Source: Candidatus Liberimonas magnetica (GTDB lineage Bacteria > Elusimicrobiota > Endomicrobiia > Endomicrobiales > JAFGIL01). Taken from it: 64,000 nucleotides of DNA. This document shows, one piece after another, positions 16,368-25,266 of this stretch. Numbering within the stretch: the stretch's first letter is position 1; each line of letters begins with the position of its first letter. The stretch lies in NCBI GenBank assembly GCA_020523885.1, contig JAJAPY010000004.1, positions 166,275-230,274 on the forward strand, given 5' to 3'. A program made the translations under genes and the position numbers. The notes below the pieces were generated by a model, which had not been told where the DNA came from, made no database searches, and saw only the letters and a program-made list of their open reading frames with translations.

Positions 16368-17291
16368 ATGATCAAAATAACTCTTATTCTATTTCAGGTA
16401 CTGTTGTTAATCACGGTTTCTCCTCTCTTGAGCGGGGTTATAAGAAAAATTAAAAATACCCTGCGCATGAGGCAAGGCGCAGGTATCTTTCAGCCGTATT
16501 TTAATTTTTTCAAGCTTCTTTCAAAGGAAGAAGTGGTCTCAGAAAATACGTCATTTATCTTTACCTGCACTCCTTTCATAGTCTTCGGTTCGGTTACGAC
16601 CGCATTGTTCATTATCCCTACGATAGCTTCTAATATTTCATTTAATATTATGGGCGACGTGCTTGCAGTTATATTCTTACTGGCTTTGGGCAGGTTTTTT
16701 ATTGCACTTGCAGCCATAGATGCAGGCAGTGCATTCGGAGGCATGGGGTCTTCAAGGGAAATGTTCATAGCCAGTTTTACAGAACCCGTAGCCCTTCTTG
16801 CACTTTTTACCGTGTCTGTGACAAACGGTTCTACGGGCATGGACGCAATAAGCGCAAGCCACCCGGTCCATCTGTCAACGGTTATCGCGGGTGCTGCCCT
16901 TTTTATAGTAATGATCGCCGAAACTTCAAGGCTGCCGGTCGACAACCAGGAAACCCATCTGGAACTCACCATGGTCCATGAAGCCATGGTTCTGGAATAT
17001 TCAGGGAGGTCCCTTGCCCTGATAGAACTGGCAAGCCACGTAAAACAGATCATTTTTTATGCCCTTATCGCCAATATCCTTATACCTCCCGGAGCGATAG
17101 CCGGCCTTGGCCTGTTTGAAGTATTAACGAGAACAACTGTGTTCGCCTTAAAAATATTTTGTATCGGCGCAATAGCAGGTATAGTTGAAGTTTCAACTGC
17201 GAAAATGCGCCTTTTCAGAGTGATTGATTTTCTTGCTTTCGGGTTTGTCCTGTCTTTTATTTCTATGATCGCGGCAGTTGCGGGGTTTTAA
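16368..17291 (+). CDS. hydrogenase-4 component C-like membrane anchor (HyfC/HycD/NuoH family)
   Basis: 307 residues with about eight TM helices. NuoH/HycD hallmarks are visible: GAGIFQPYFNFFKLLSKE near residues 37-54, the FGGMGSSREMF loop near 124-134, and ETSRLPVDNQETHLELTMVHEAM near 186-208. That last loop carries the conserved acidic residues which, in this family, contact the catalytic arm and link redox chemistry to ion pumping. It is the second gene of the operon. Confidence 0.9.
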   Translation: MIKITLILFQVLLLITVSPLLSGVIRKIKNTLRMRQGAGIFQPYFNFFKLLSKEEVVSENTSFIFTCTPFIVFGSVTTALFIIPTIASNISFNIMGDVLAVIFLLALGRFFIALAAIDAGSAFGGMGSSREMFIASFTEPVALLALFTVSVTNGSTGMDAISASHPVHLSTVIAGAALFIVMIAETSRLPVDNQETHLELTMVHEAMVLEYSGRSLALIELASHVKQIIFYALIANILIPPGAIAGLGLFEVLTRTTVFALKIFCIGAIAGIVEVSTAKMRLFRVIDFLAFGFVLSFISMIAAVAGF

Positions 17292-17330
17292 ATGAACCCC
17301 GCCCTTCCTTTTAACATAAGGAAGAGCGGG
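17282..17330 (+). other. overlapping hairpins between operon genes 2 and 3
   Basis: CGGGGTT / AACCCCG spans the stop codon (17281-17299), and CCCGCCCTTCCTT / AAGGAAGAGCGGG (17298-17330, one mismatch) overlaps it. Only CTTTAAG follows, so it is not a strong terminator. The two stems share bases and cannot form together, suggesting a processing, stability or partial-attenuation site that could set subunit stoichiometry. Confidence 0.5.
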
Positions 17331-17367
17331 CTTTAAGTTACATAAAATATGTAGGAGGAAGGGCTGG

Positions 17368-18000
17368 GTGAATTTATTTTTAGCATTGATCATTATTTCA
17401 ACTTATACGATGGTCATTTCAAAGCGCATAAGCGCCCTTATCAACGGTTTTATGTTCCAATCTTTTTTCCTTTTTTTGTTGACTCTTTTTATAGCCGCAG
17501 GGACAAACAGCGGCGAGCTTTATTTTGTTGCCGCGCTAATTTTACTGCTTAAGGTTTCGTTAATACCGTATTTTCTGTCCTGGATAGTCAAGAAATTAAA
17601 GATCGAAGAGAACGCCGGGCTTTTTATAAACCCCCTGCTGTCACTTATCGCCGCATTGTCGTTGTCATACCTGGCATATATGTTTGCGACAGGGCTGATG
17701 GGCATGTATAACAAACCGGCTATGATCTCGTTTACAATATCTTTGTCTGTCATATTAATAGGCCTGTTCATCATGGTTTTCAGGATGAAGGCCATTACCC
17801 AGGTCCTAGGCCTTCTTGTCATAGAAAACGGGCTTTTCCTTGCAGCAGTAGCCTTATGCGGCAACATGCCTTTCTTTGTCGAGATAGCGATATTCTTTGA
17901 TATTTTTGTCTGCGTAATAATACTCGGGATTTTTGTATATAAAATAAACACCTTATTTACTCACATTGACGTGGGTAAATTAACGAAATTAAAAGGCTAG
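17368..18000 (+). CDS. hydrogenase-4 component E-like membrane subunit (HyfE, NuoK-like)
   Basis: 210 residues starting at GTG, with AGGAGG about 11 bases upstream. Six to seven TM helices. The C-terminal half (AITQVLGLLVIENGLFLAA, about residues 138-156) carries the Glu found in HyfE and NuoK-like proteins within the membrane. Sequence conservation in this family is low, so the call rests equally on position between the HyfC- and HyfF-like genes and on topology. No alternative function is suggested by the context. Confidence 0.8.
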   Translation: MNLFLALIIISTYTMVISKRISALINGFMFQSFFLFLLTLFIAAGTNSGELYFVAALILLLKVSLIPYFLSWIVKKLKIEENAGLFINPLLSLIAALSLSYLAYMFATGLMGMYNKPAMISFTISLSVILIGLFIMVFRMKAITQVLGLLVIENGLFLAAVALCGNMPFFVEIAIFFDIFVCVIILGIFVYKINTLFTHIDVGKLTKLKG

Positions 18001-18007
18001 GTTTAAA

Positions 18008-19465
18008 ATGGAAGCTATTCTTATACTCGGGATAATAGTTTTTTTAGCGATCGTCCCGTTATTTTTAAAGGATGCCAGAAAGATCGGCATTTTAAATTCC
18101 GCAGGATACTTTGCGGTTATGGTGTTTGCCTTGCACTTAAGCCTTAAACTCCTGAAAGGAACGATTTTATTTTATAATTTCTTCTATCTGGACTCACTGA
18201 GCGGTTTTTTTATCCTCTTAACATCAATAATAAGTTTTGCCTCTTCACTCTATTCTATTGAATATATAAGTGCTGACATTGATAACAACACGATATCAAA
18301 AAAAGAGTCCAGGTTGTATTATGCTTTATTTAATCTGTTCACATTTACTATGATCTTTGCCACAACGGTAAATAATGTTGGCATAGTCTGGGTTTCTATT
18401 GAAATGACAACCCTTGTTTCAGCTTTCTTAGTAGGCTTCTACGGTAAAGAAGAATCAGTTGAAGCTGCCTGGAAGTATATAATCATCTGTTCACTAGGCA
18501 TATCGCTGGCACTTTTAGGCATAATACTTTTGTATTACACGGTTTCGACTAACGGCGGAATAAGGAGCCTTAACTGGACAGATATGCTTGCTGTTGCCCA
18601 CAAACTTGACCCTAAGGTTTTAAAGATAGCGTTCATATTTATTCTTGTGGGTTACGGGACTAAAGCAGGCATTGCACCTATGCATACCTGGCTGCCCGAT
18701 GCCCACAGCCAGGCGCTTACCCCTATAAGCGCACTTTTATCCGGTGTACTTTTAAAAACCGCCCTTTATGCGATACTTAGATTTATAATGATCATAAATA
18801 GGCCTCTTGGGCCGGATTTTTCAGGCAACCTTTTGGTCTTTTTCGGGATCTTCTCCCTGGTCATAGCCGCAGGGTTTATCCTGGTGCAAAAAGATATTAA
18901 AAGGCTTCTTGCATACCACAGCGTAGAACATATAGGCATTATTTTGTTCGGCTTAGGTATCGGAGGGCCTTTAGGTTTATACGGAGCAATGTTCCACATG
19001 TTCAACCACGCTGTTACAAAAGCGCTTATGTTTTTTGGCGCAGGGAACATAGTTAAAAAATATAAAACTCATGATATGCACTTAATGAACGGAATAATAG
19101 AATCTATGCCTTTTACCGGATTTTTTGTTATCGCAGGTGCTTTTGCTCTTGCCGGAATGCCGCCTTTCTCGATATTTTTCAGCGAGATCATAATATTGAT
19201 CTCAGGTTTTATGAAAGGTTCTTATATCTCAAGTTTGATCTACCTGCTGGTTATAGCTTTGATTTTCGGCGCAATAATTTATCATATCATTAAGATTGTT
19301 TTCGGGAAAAAACCCGATAATATGAGCATAGCGAAAGAACCTCTAAGCGTAAAATCTGCTTTTATTTTTTTATTCATATTCATTGCTTTTTTCGGTATTA
19401 CAATGCCTGCATTCTTTGATAAGATCATAAATTCTACAGTTGAAGTGCTCTTAAAAGGATTTTAA
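18008..19465 (+). CDS. hydrogenase-4 component F-like proton-translocating subunit (HyfF/NuoL-M-N family)
   Basis: 485 residues and about 14 TM helices. Core motifs of the ion-translocating family are present: WVSIEMTTLVSAFLVGFYG with the essential Glu of TM5, VGYGTKAGIAPMHTWLPDAHSQALTPISALLSG, YHSVEHIGIILFGLGIG, and MFNHAVTKALMFFGAGN. This is the second antiporter-like subunit of the operon, paralogous to the HyfB-like protein. It starts 7 bases after the HyfE-like gene and ends 1 base before the large-subunit gene. Confidence 0.9.
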   Translation: MEAILILGIIVFLAIVPLFLKDARKIGILNSAGYFAVMVFALHLSLKLLKGTILFYNFFYLDSLSGFFILLTSIISFASSLYSIEYISADIDNNTISKKESRLYYALFNLFTFTMIFATTVNNVGIVWVSIEMTTLVSAFLVGFYGKEESVEAAWKYIIICSLGISLALLGIILLYYTVSTNGGIRSLNWTDMLAVAHKLDPKVLKIAFIFILVGYGTKAGIAPMHTWLPDAHSQALTPISALLSGVLLKTALYAILRFIMIINRPLGPDFSGNLLVFFGIFSLVIAAGFILVQKDIKRLLAYHSVEHIGIILFGLGIGGPLGLYGAMFHMFNHAVTKALMFFGAGNIVKKYKTHDMHLMNGIIESMPFTGFFVIAGAFALAGMPPFSIFFSEIIILISGFMKGSYISSLIYLLVIALIFGAIIYHIIKIVFGKKPDNMSIAKEPLSVKSAFIFLFIFIAFFGITMPAFFDKIINSTVEVLLKGF

Positions 19466-19466
19466 C

Positions 19467-21050
19467 ATGGACTATAAAGCTGTCTTAAACAAGATCGTGC
19501 AGGAATATAAAACCTCTTTTTTAAAAATAGAGCTTTGCCGCCAGGACGAGGCATATCTGACCGTAACTATCCAGGATTTTAATAAAGTATGCCTGGCTCT
19601 CCATAAAGAACTCCGCTCCTGTGTAATGACGTTCTTTGCAGTAGACAAAACAAAAGAGTCCGGTTCATTCCACCTTTATTGCGCATTCCAGGGAATTTCA
19701 TCCCAGACATGGTTTTTTGTTGTCACGAATATTCCTTCAAACAAGCTTGAGTACAACTCCTTATCAAAGGAAATATATTCAGCAAGCCTATTTGAGCGGG
19801 AAATAAAAGAGATGTTCGGGCTAATCCCGCTTGGAAACCCGGACCAGAGGATGCTTCACCTGCACGATGAAGTCTGGCCGGCGGGAAATTTCCCTTTAAG
19901 AAAGGAATTCGATAAAAATAATTTGAAACCTGGAAACACCGGGATCTACCCTTTCGCAAAAACAGACGGTGAAGGCATATTTGAAGTACCGGTAGGGCCT
20001 GTCCATGCAGGGATAATAGGGCCCGGTCATTTCAGGTTCAGCGCTGCAGGAGAACCCATTATAAACCTTGAGATAAGGCTCGGGTTTACGCATAGGGGGG
20101 TTGAGAAACTATTTGAAAACAGCCGTCCCGAAGACTGCCTGAAACTTGCGGAATGTATAAGCGGGGATTCGGTTTTTGCCCACACTTTAGCTTTCTGCCA
20201 TGCGGTTGAAAAGATAGGCGGATATGCCGTACCTGTTAAAGCACAATACCTCAGGTGCCTGTTCCTTGAGCTTGAAAGGATGTATAACCATGTTAATACA
20301 ATAGGAGGCATAGCTCTTGACGTGGGTTTCAGCTTTCCTTCGGCACATGCCTCGGTCATAAAAGAGTCTATACTTTCTTTAAACGATAAATTTACGCAGA
20401 GCAGGTACCTTAAAGGAGTAAATGTCATCGGAGGGGTTTCTAAAGACATCCCCAAAGACAGCTTAGGTCCTTTACTGCAATCTATCGAAGCCGTTTCAAA
20501 AGATTTTAATGAATTGAAGGAGATGCTTTTATCGAGCTCTTCTTTCATGGACAGGGTTGATACGGCAGGTATCCTGGACAAAAAAACAGCGGAAGATATA
20601 GGCATAATCGGCCTTGCGGCAAGGGCCTCAGGACTAAAAAACGATCTAAGAAAGGATTTTCCCGGAGTTTATCAATATCTTGAATTCAAACAGGCAAAGC
20701 AAACCAGGGGCGATGTCCTTTCAAGATTGAATGTAAGGATTGAGGAATTTGAAGAGTCAATAAAAATAATCGGACAGTGCGCCGCAGCTCTTAGACAAGG
20801 GGAGCTTTTCACAAAACAAGCGGCAGCAAAAAAATCAGGGTATGCTCTTGGGTATTGCGAAGGCTCTAGAGGCCCTGTGCTTTACTGGCTGATGCTTGGC
20901 GAGTCCGGCCTGATAGAAAGGTGCAAAATAACCGATCCGTCATTTCATAACTGGCAGGGGCTTAGTTATGCAGCACCGGGAAATATAATTCCTGATTTTC
21001 CGCTGTGCAACAAAAGCTTCGACCTGTCTTATCCGGGGAATGATTTATGA
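19467..21050 (+). CDS. hydrogenase-like large subunit fused to NuoC-like domain (HyfG family), lacking Ni-Fe cysteines
   Basis: 527 residues. Residues 1-140 form a NuoC/30-kDa-like domain (REIKEMFGLIPLGNPDQRMLHLHDEVWPAGNFPLRKEF); residues 170-527 form the 49-kDa/large-subunit domain (EVPVGPVHAGIIGPGHFRF). The usual L1 motif E-R-I-C-G-x-C is replaced by ECISGDS (229-235), so Ser232 and Ser235 sit where the two Ni-Fe Cys should be. The C-terminal L2 motif DPCxxC is reduced to PLCNKS (512-517), followed by only 10 more residues with no terminal His or cleavable tail. A canonical Ni-Fe site is therefore not expected. This matches the energy-converting-hydrogenase-related (Ehr) group. The real substrate is unknown; ferredoxin or quinone-like chemistry is a guess. 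Confidence 0.88.
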   Translation: MDYKAVLNKIVQEYKTSFLKIELCRQDEAYLTVTIQDFNKVCLALHKELRSCVMTFFAVDKTKESGSFHLYCAFQGISSQTWFFVVTNIPSNKLEYNSLSKEIYSASLFEREIKEMFGLIPLGNPDQRMLHLHDEVWPAGNFPLRKEFDKNNLKPGNTGIYPFAKTDGEGIFEVPVGPVHAGIIGPGHFRFSAAGEPIINLEIRLGFTHRGVEKLFENSRPEDCLKLAECISGDSVFAHTLAFCHAVEKIGGYAVPVKAQYLRCLFLELERMYNHVNTIGGIALDVGFSFPSAHASVIKESILSLNDKFTQSRYLKGVNVIGGVSKDIPKDSLGPLLQSIEAVSKDFNELKEMLLSSSSFMDRVDTAGILDKKTAEDIGIIGLAARASGLKNDLRKDFPGVYQYLEFKQAKQTRGDVLSRLNVRIEEFEESIKIIGQCAAALRQGELFTKQAAAKKSGYALGYCEGSRGPVLYWLMLGESGLIERCKITDPSFHNWQGLSYAAPGNIIPDFPLCNKSFDLSYPGNDL

Positions 21051-21553
21051 TAAATATATTCAAGAACAGTTTTAAAAAAGGCATAGTTACAAAACCTATC
21101 GTATTTTCAGATACTGAAATAGAAACATTGGGAAAAGAGCTTAAAACCCTGGTATATAATAAGTTCAAACGCTCTTTTCATATAAGGGAAGTCGACACAG
21201 GCTCATGCGGCGCCTGCGAATCAGAAATAATAGCTGCTACCAACCCTATCTATGACATTCAAAGGTTCGGCATAGATTTTGTGGCTTCCCCGCGCCATGC
21301 TGACGCACTGCTTGTGACCGGGCCTGTATCAAAGAACATGGAGCTTGCCCTTAAAAGAACTTTTGAGGCAATGCCAAAACCCAGCTTTGTCATAACGCTC
21401 GGCGACTGCGCACTGAACGGTGGCCAGTTCAGTGATTCTTATTATACCCTCGGAGGCGTAAAAAACGTTCTGCCAGTAGCTTTTCATATACCCGGCTGCC
21501 CGCCAAAACCAATAGATATCATCCGTTATTTGATCCTGTTCTTGAAGAAATAA
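21047..21553 (+). CDS. hydrogenase-like small subunit (HyfI/HycG/NuoB family)
   Basis: 168 residues, overlapping the large-subunit gene by 4 bases (ATGA). All four Cys that ligate the proximal [4Fe-4S] cluster (N2 equivalent) remain: Cys54 and Cys57 in GSCGACE, Cys121 in GDCALNGG and Cys151 in PGCPPKP. The electron-transfer arm thus looks intact while the large subunit has lost its Ni ligands. It ends the operon. No HyfA/HyfH-type ferredoxin gene, formate dehydrogenase or hyp maturation gene follows. Confidence 0.9.
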   Translation: MINIFKNSFKKGIVTKPIVFSDTEIETLGKELKTLVYNKFKRSFHIREVDTGSCGACESEIIAATNPIYDIQRFGIDFVASPRHADALLVTGPVSKNMELALKRTFEAMPKPSFVITLGDCALNGGQFSDSYYTLGGVKNVLPVAFHIPGCPPKPIDIIRYLILFLKK

Positions 21554-21656
21554 CCACTTGTAATTTCACAAAATATTTACAATTATAATTTCTATTCTTA
21601 AAAATAATATGACTTTACAATGATTTTTGTAAAATATGTTTTTTATCACAAATGTG

Positions 21657-21685
21657 TTGACAAGGCTGTAATTTAGTTATATAAT
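21657..21685 (+). promoter_or_regulatory. perfect consensus sigma-70 promoter for the PstS-like gene
   Basis: TTGACA, an exact 17-base spacer, then TATAAT, with transcription starting near 21692 and a leader of about 98 bases. No promoter in the window looks stronger. The leader contains no obvious structure. Confidence 0.85.
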
Positions 21686-21789
21686 TAAGCCATACTTCCA
21701 CTAAAACATCATTTCTTTCGTTACCTCCATTCTTACATCATTTTTGCTCACCAATAAATGCATCATAAATTTGTTTTGAAGGAGCAATT

Positions 21790-22527
21790 ATGAAGAAAAT
21801 CATCATTTGTGCTGTTCTGGTTACGGCGAGTATATTTTCTTATTGTTTCGGTGAAGAAACTATACGCTTGTACGGAGCAACGACAGTTGCTGAATTGTTA
21901 AACCCGTACAAAGACGTTGTTGAGAATAAGACAGGATGCACATTAGAAATAGTCGGGAATACCGCAGGCATGGGGCTTATCTACCTTAATGACAGAAGAT
22001 GCGATATAGCGCTCACAGCTACAAACCTTGAAAATACCATAACTGCCGCTAAAATGGGCAAAAAGAATATCAACCCTGAAGGCCTGGTGGTTACTGTTTT
22101 TAAAAACGACGAGCTGGTTTTTATTGTAAACTCATCAAACACGGTTACGTCGCTTACCGATGCTCAGCTTAAAAAAATACTTACCGGCTGGATAATCAAC
22201 TGGCAGGAAGTAGGCGGGCCTAAACTACCTGTAACCGTTGTTGCCGACAAAGTAACTGGAGCAACAAGGAACCTTATAAGAAAAGAACTATTCCCGGATA
22301 CCGACTTTACTCCGAATGTGAAAGAATTTATTTCCTGCGACCTCATTGTTTCAAAGGTAAAAGATACGCAGGGTGCAATCGCGGGCGTAAGCCTGATGCA
22401 TGTTACTCCAAAAGTTAAAATACTTAATACCCGTCATTTGTCACGGCCTTTGGGATTTATTACAAAAGGAGAACCATCGGACAAAATAAAGGAAGTTATA
22501 GATACTTTTGCAAGCTTGATCAAATAG
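21790..22527 (+). CDS. PstS-like periplasmic substrate-binding protein, orphan
   Basis: 245 residues. Signal peptide 1-20 (MKKIIICAVLVTASIFSYCF), then the PBP-like phosphate-binding fold: YGATTVAELLNPYKDVVENKTGCTLEI, NTAGMGLIYL, CDIALTATNLE, FKNDELVFIVN, LKKILTGWIINWQEVGG and GAIAGVSL. A strong GGAG lies 7 bases upstream. No PstC, PstA or PstB genes are nearby, so it may bind an oxyanion for a transporter encoded elsewhere, or act as a sensor protein. A paralog of 255 residues lies at 30098-30865. The ligand cannot be read from sequence. Confidence 0.85.
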   Translation: MKKIIICAVLVTASIFSYCFGEETIRLYGATTVAELLNPYKDVVENKTGCTLEIVGNTAGMGLIYLNDRRCDIALTATNLENTITAAKMGKKNINPEGLVVTVFKNDELVFIVNSSNTVTSLTDAQLKKILTGWIINWQEVGGPKLPVTVVADKVTGATRNLIRKELFPDTDFTPNVKEFISCDLIVSKVKDTQGAIAGVSLMHVTPKVKILNTRHLSRPLGFITKGEPSDKIKEVIDTFASLIK

Positions 22528-22590
22528 GTTTAATACACCTGCATATTTTAATACATAAAAACAAGCGTTTTATTCCTTCCGCATTAAAAC

Positions 22591-22609
22591 CTGCCGGAGG
22601 GGCTCCACT
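22591..22609 (-). repeat. fragment of dispersed palindromic repeat (GGAGCCCCTCCGGCAG family)
   Basis: The 19 bases are the exact reverse complement of 37510-37528, and related to 52666-52684. A truncated copy in the spacer between convergent genes. Confidence 0.6.
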
Positions 22610-22632
22610 CACTTTCCAGTTCATATTCCTAT

Positions 22633-23088
22633 TTATTGGTTTTCTTCTAACAGCTTTTCAAGGATTTCCGATGCGTCTTTTACGAGTTTCGGGCAGAGGG
22701 TGGAGATAAGGTTCTTTTCTTTTATGGATTTCATGCCTTCCTGGGTACTTATGTCATAGCCAAGCAGCTCTTTGCAGATAGCCGATCTGTTGCGCGCCTT
22801 AAACCTGGATACAAACTCATTTGCTACGGAAAATATCTTTTCTTTGGCATCCATGCCCGTTGCATATTTAAGACCGATAACCATGAATGCCCCGGTCACG
22901 GCTCCGCAGGTTTCGCCCATCCGCGCCATTCCGCCGCCAAAAGCCGATGCTATTTTTAATGCCGTTGAACTGTCTATTCCGAATTTTTTCCCGTAAGTAG
23001 AAAGTACTGCCTGAGTGCAATTAAAGCCTTTATTGAACACAGAAACCGCTTGTTCGTTTAAACTTTTATTTTCGGTATCGTCAAGCAT
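22633..23088 (-). CDS. C-GCAxxG-C-C family redox protein
   Basis: 151 residues. It carries the family's cysteine pattern: FNCTQAV near residue 23, then the GETCGAVTGAF segment near residues 58-68 that gives the family its name, ICKELLG near 100 and TLCPKL near 130. The family is small, widely distributed in anaerobes, and thought to be redox-active or metal-binding, but has no firmly established reaction. It begins 12 bases after the cyclophilin/DJ-1 fusion gene, so the two are probably co-transcribed; a link to redox or protein quality control is inferred from that. Confidence 0.85.
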   Translation of the reverse strand: MLDDTENKSLNEQAVSVFNKGFNCTQAVLSTYGKKFGIDSSTALKIASAFGGGMARMGETCGAVTGAFMVIGLKYATGMDAKEKIFSVANEFVSRFKARNRSAICKELLGYDISTQEGMKSIKEKNLISTLCPKLVKDASEILEKLLEENQ

Positions 23089-23100
23089 CTTTCTACCTTT

Positions 23101-24261
23101 TTACTTCAGAGCCTTTAGCAGTGCAAGCCCGAATTCATTTGCAGCTTCAGGGCCTGAACCGGTGATAATATTACCGTCCTGTTCTACAGCCCTGCCTGTA
23201 AAATTAGCGCCTGCCGCAGAAAGTTCGCCTTTTATTGAAGGAAAACCCGTTACTTTCTTTCCTTTTAAAACCCCGGCTTTGCCGAGCGTGTTCGGGGCAA
23301 GGCATATTGCGCCAAGTATCTTGTTTGCGGCAACCGAGTCTTTTGCCAGTTTCTGCGCAGCCGGATTATTCCAAAGGACTTGTGCGCCGGAACCGCCTAC
23401 AAAGATTATAGCATCATAGTCATTAGTATTTGCATCAACTATCAAAATATCGCCTTTTGTCCTTGCACCTTTCATGCCTTGAAGATCTCCCAGCATCAGG
23501 CTTGCTGTAACTGTTTTTATGCCGGCGTCGCTCAATATCTTTTTTGGTTCAAAATATTCTTCATCCCGGAAATCTCTTGGAGCAAGTACAAATAAAGCCT
23601 TTTTTGAAGGTGCGTCTACACCCTGTTTTTTATCATCTTTTGAAGACCCTTCTATTTTTTTTATTGCAATCTTTTTTATAATAACATCCTCTAAAGGTTT
23701 ATTGTTTTCCCCTGTTCGGACCCGGGCTATCGTTCTTACGATATCAAGGCCTGAGACAACCGCTCCGAATATTGTGTGATGGCCGTTCAACCATGGGGTC
23801 GCAGCATCTGTAATAAAAAACTGTGAACCGTTCGTGTTAGGCCCGGAATTTGCCATGGCAAGAAGCCCCGGTTTATCAAAAACGAGGTCTGAAACTATTT
23901 CGTCAGAGAAACGGTACCCCGGCCCGCCGGTCCCGTTGCCTAGAGGGCATCCGCCCTGTATCATAAAATCCGGTATGACCCTGTGAAATGTTAAACCGTC
24001 ATAGAATTTCTTTTTAACTCTCTGGTTTGTTTTAGGGTCTACCCATTCACGCGTGCCTTGTGCAAGCCCGGCAAAGTTTTCGACCGTTAACGGCGCCTGG
24101 CGTTCAAAAAGCTCGCATACTATCTCGCCTTTAGTCGTATCAAAAATGGCATACATCCCGGCTTTTTTCTTCCAACTATCATCTCCCTTGGACTTTGCAT
24201 AAAGATTTGTGTTTAAAATAACTCCGAAAATTGCCAGCAATGTGAATGTTTCTTTCATCAT
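23101..24261 (-). CDS. fusion: secreted cyclophilin-type peptidyl-prolyl isomerase + DJ-1/PfpI domain
   Basis: 386 residues. A signal peptide (about 1-22) precedes a cyclophilin domain (about 35-203: [13 protein letters not shown] at 92-104, GSQFFI at 145-150, [10 protein letters not shown] at 157-166), then a charged linker and a DJ-1/PfpI/ThiJ domain (about 221-386) with the nucleophile elbow GAICLAP (Cys320) and an acidic residue near 234. Each half is of normal length for its family. The linked activities would be proline isomerisation and a glyoxalase, protease or chaperone-like Cys chemistry in the periplasm. The start has GGAGGG with good spacing; the next ATG, one codon later, is equally possible. 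Confidence 0.88.
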   Translation of the reverse strand: MMKETFTLLAIFGVILNTNLYAKSKGDDSWKKKAGMYAIFDTTKGEIVCELFERQAPLTVENFAGLAQGTREWVDPKTNQRVKKKFYDGLTFHRVIPDFMIQGGCPLGNGTGGPGYRFSDEIVSDLVFDKPGLLAMANSGPNTNGSQFFITDAATPWLNGHHTIFGAVVSGLDIVRTIARVRTGENNKPLEDVIIKKIAIKKIEGSSKDDKKQGVDAPSKKALFVLAPRDFRDEEYFEPKKILSDAGIKTVTASLMLGDLQGMKGARTKGDILIVDANTNDYDAIIFVGGSGAQVLWNNPAAQKLAKDSVAANKILGAICLAPNTLGKAGVLKGKKVTGFPSIKGELSAAGANFTGRAVEQDGNIITGSGPEAANEFGLALLKALK

Positions 24262-24576
24262 TTAACCCTCCATAGTATTTTTATAATTTCTGTTTACAGA
24301 TTATAACATAAATAGAAATTTTTAGTCAACGGATTTGAGATCGTTAAAAACCAACGATCTCTTATTACCGTGATTACATGGGATGATAAGCTTTTAATCG
24401 CTGTAATCGTAATTAATAATCACCGTAATCAAGTATTGTCTCTATTTGACAATACCGCTTAAAGTTGCTAAATTTAACAAGTTAATCCCTTCGCTAACTT
24501 GTTGACCATTCGATTTCACTCATGGTGTTGAGCAAAGTCGAAACATTACACAGATTCTAAATTTTTTTAAAAAATC
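24262..24576. repeat. intergenic region built of dispersed repeat fragments
   Basis: A 315-base spacer between divergent genes with no coding frame. It contains TAATCACCGTAATCA (about 24417-24432, also near 34287), TTACACAGATTCTAAAT (about 24544-24560, related to the ACACAGATTTTA block at 34141), and a TTAACAAGTTAA...TAACTTGTTGA inverted repeat (24475-24508). These belong to the same family as the copies at 16295, 34131 and 36349. No clear promoter stands out. Confidence 0.5.
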
Positions 24577-25266
24577 ATGAAATTTGCAAGGATTCTTATA
24601 GCATTATTGCTTATACCGCTGGCACTCGCCCTGGCCGTAGAGCTCTTTAACCTGGTCTTAAACCTTGGGAAAAATGCCACTGTCAATTCGATCACGTTCT
24701 GGGCCGGCCTGGCAAGCTATTTTATTTTCCAAACGGCTTTGTTTAAACCGATAAAAACTTATGTTTTCGGGCACGAGCTTACCCATGCCCTGGTCGGTTT
24801 ATTAAGCGGGGCAAAGGTAAAAGGTTTTAATGTAGGCGCAAACGGCGGGAGCGTAAAACTGACCAAGACAAACGTATGGATAACCTTATCCCCGTATTTC
24901 ATACCTATTTATACGGTTTTACTCATATTTATATATTGGCTAGCAGGGTATTTCTGGGCTGTTAATAAATATTATTCCTATTTTCTTTTTCTGGCAGGTT
25001 TTACCCTTGCCTTCCACCTAAGCCTGACCTGGTATGCGATACTTCAGGGACAAACCGACTTTAAAGTGTTCGGGGTTTTCTTTTCAAGTATCTTTATTCT
25101 GATTATCAATTGTATTTTATTATCAGGTTTGCTAAAATTACTTTTTCCCGAAATGGTCAGCATTAAAACTTACTATTATTTAAGCTATAATAAAACAGCT
25201 GTTTTCTGGAACTATATATATGTTGAGGGCATTAAATTATGGGTTTCTTTCCGCTCGATGAAATAA
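24577..25266 (+). CDS. M50-like membrane zinc metalloprotease homolog
   Basis: 229 residues, five to six TM helices. HELTHALVG at residues 66-74 is the HExxH zinc motif of the M50 (site-2 protease) class, embedded at a membrane boundary. The usual downstream NxxPxxxxDG motif is not visible; SPYFIPIYTV (about 105-114) may occupy its place, so it could belong to a compact or divergent branch. The final 28 bases overlap the next gene, indicating coupled translation. The substrate is unknown. Confidence 0.65.
   Translation: MKFARILIALLLIPLALALAVELFNLVLNLGKNATVNSITFWAGLASYFIFQTALFKPIKTYVFGHELTHALVGLLSGAKVKGFNVGANGGSVKLTKTNVWITLSPYFIPIYTVLLIFIYWLAGYFWAVNKYYSYFLFLAGFTLAFHLSLTWYAILQGQTDFKVFGVFFSSIFILIINCILLSGLLKLLFPEMVSIKTYYYLSYNKTAVFWNYIYVEGIKLWVSFRSMK

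Noticed and set aside
19467-21553. Calling the operon an active hydrogen-evolving Ni-Fe hydrogenase
   Set aside because: Both cysteine pairs required for Ni-Fe binding are altered and no maturation genes are nearby.
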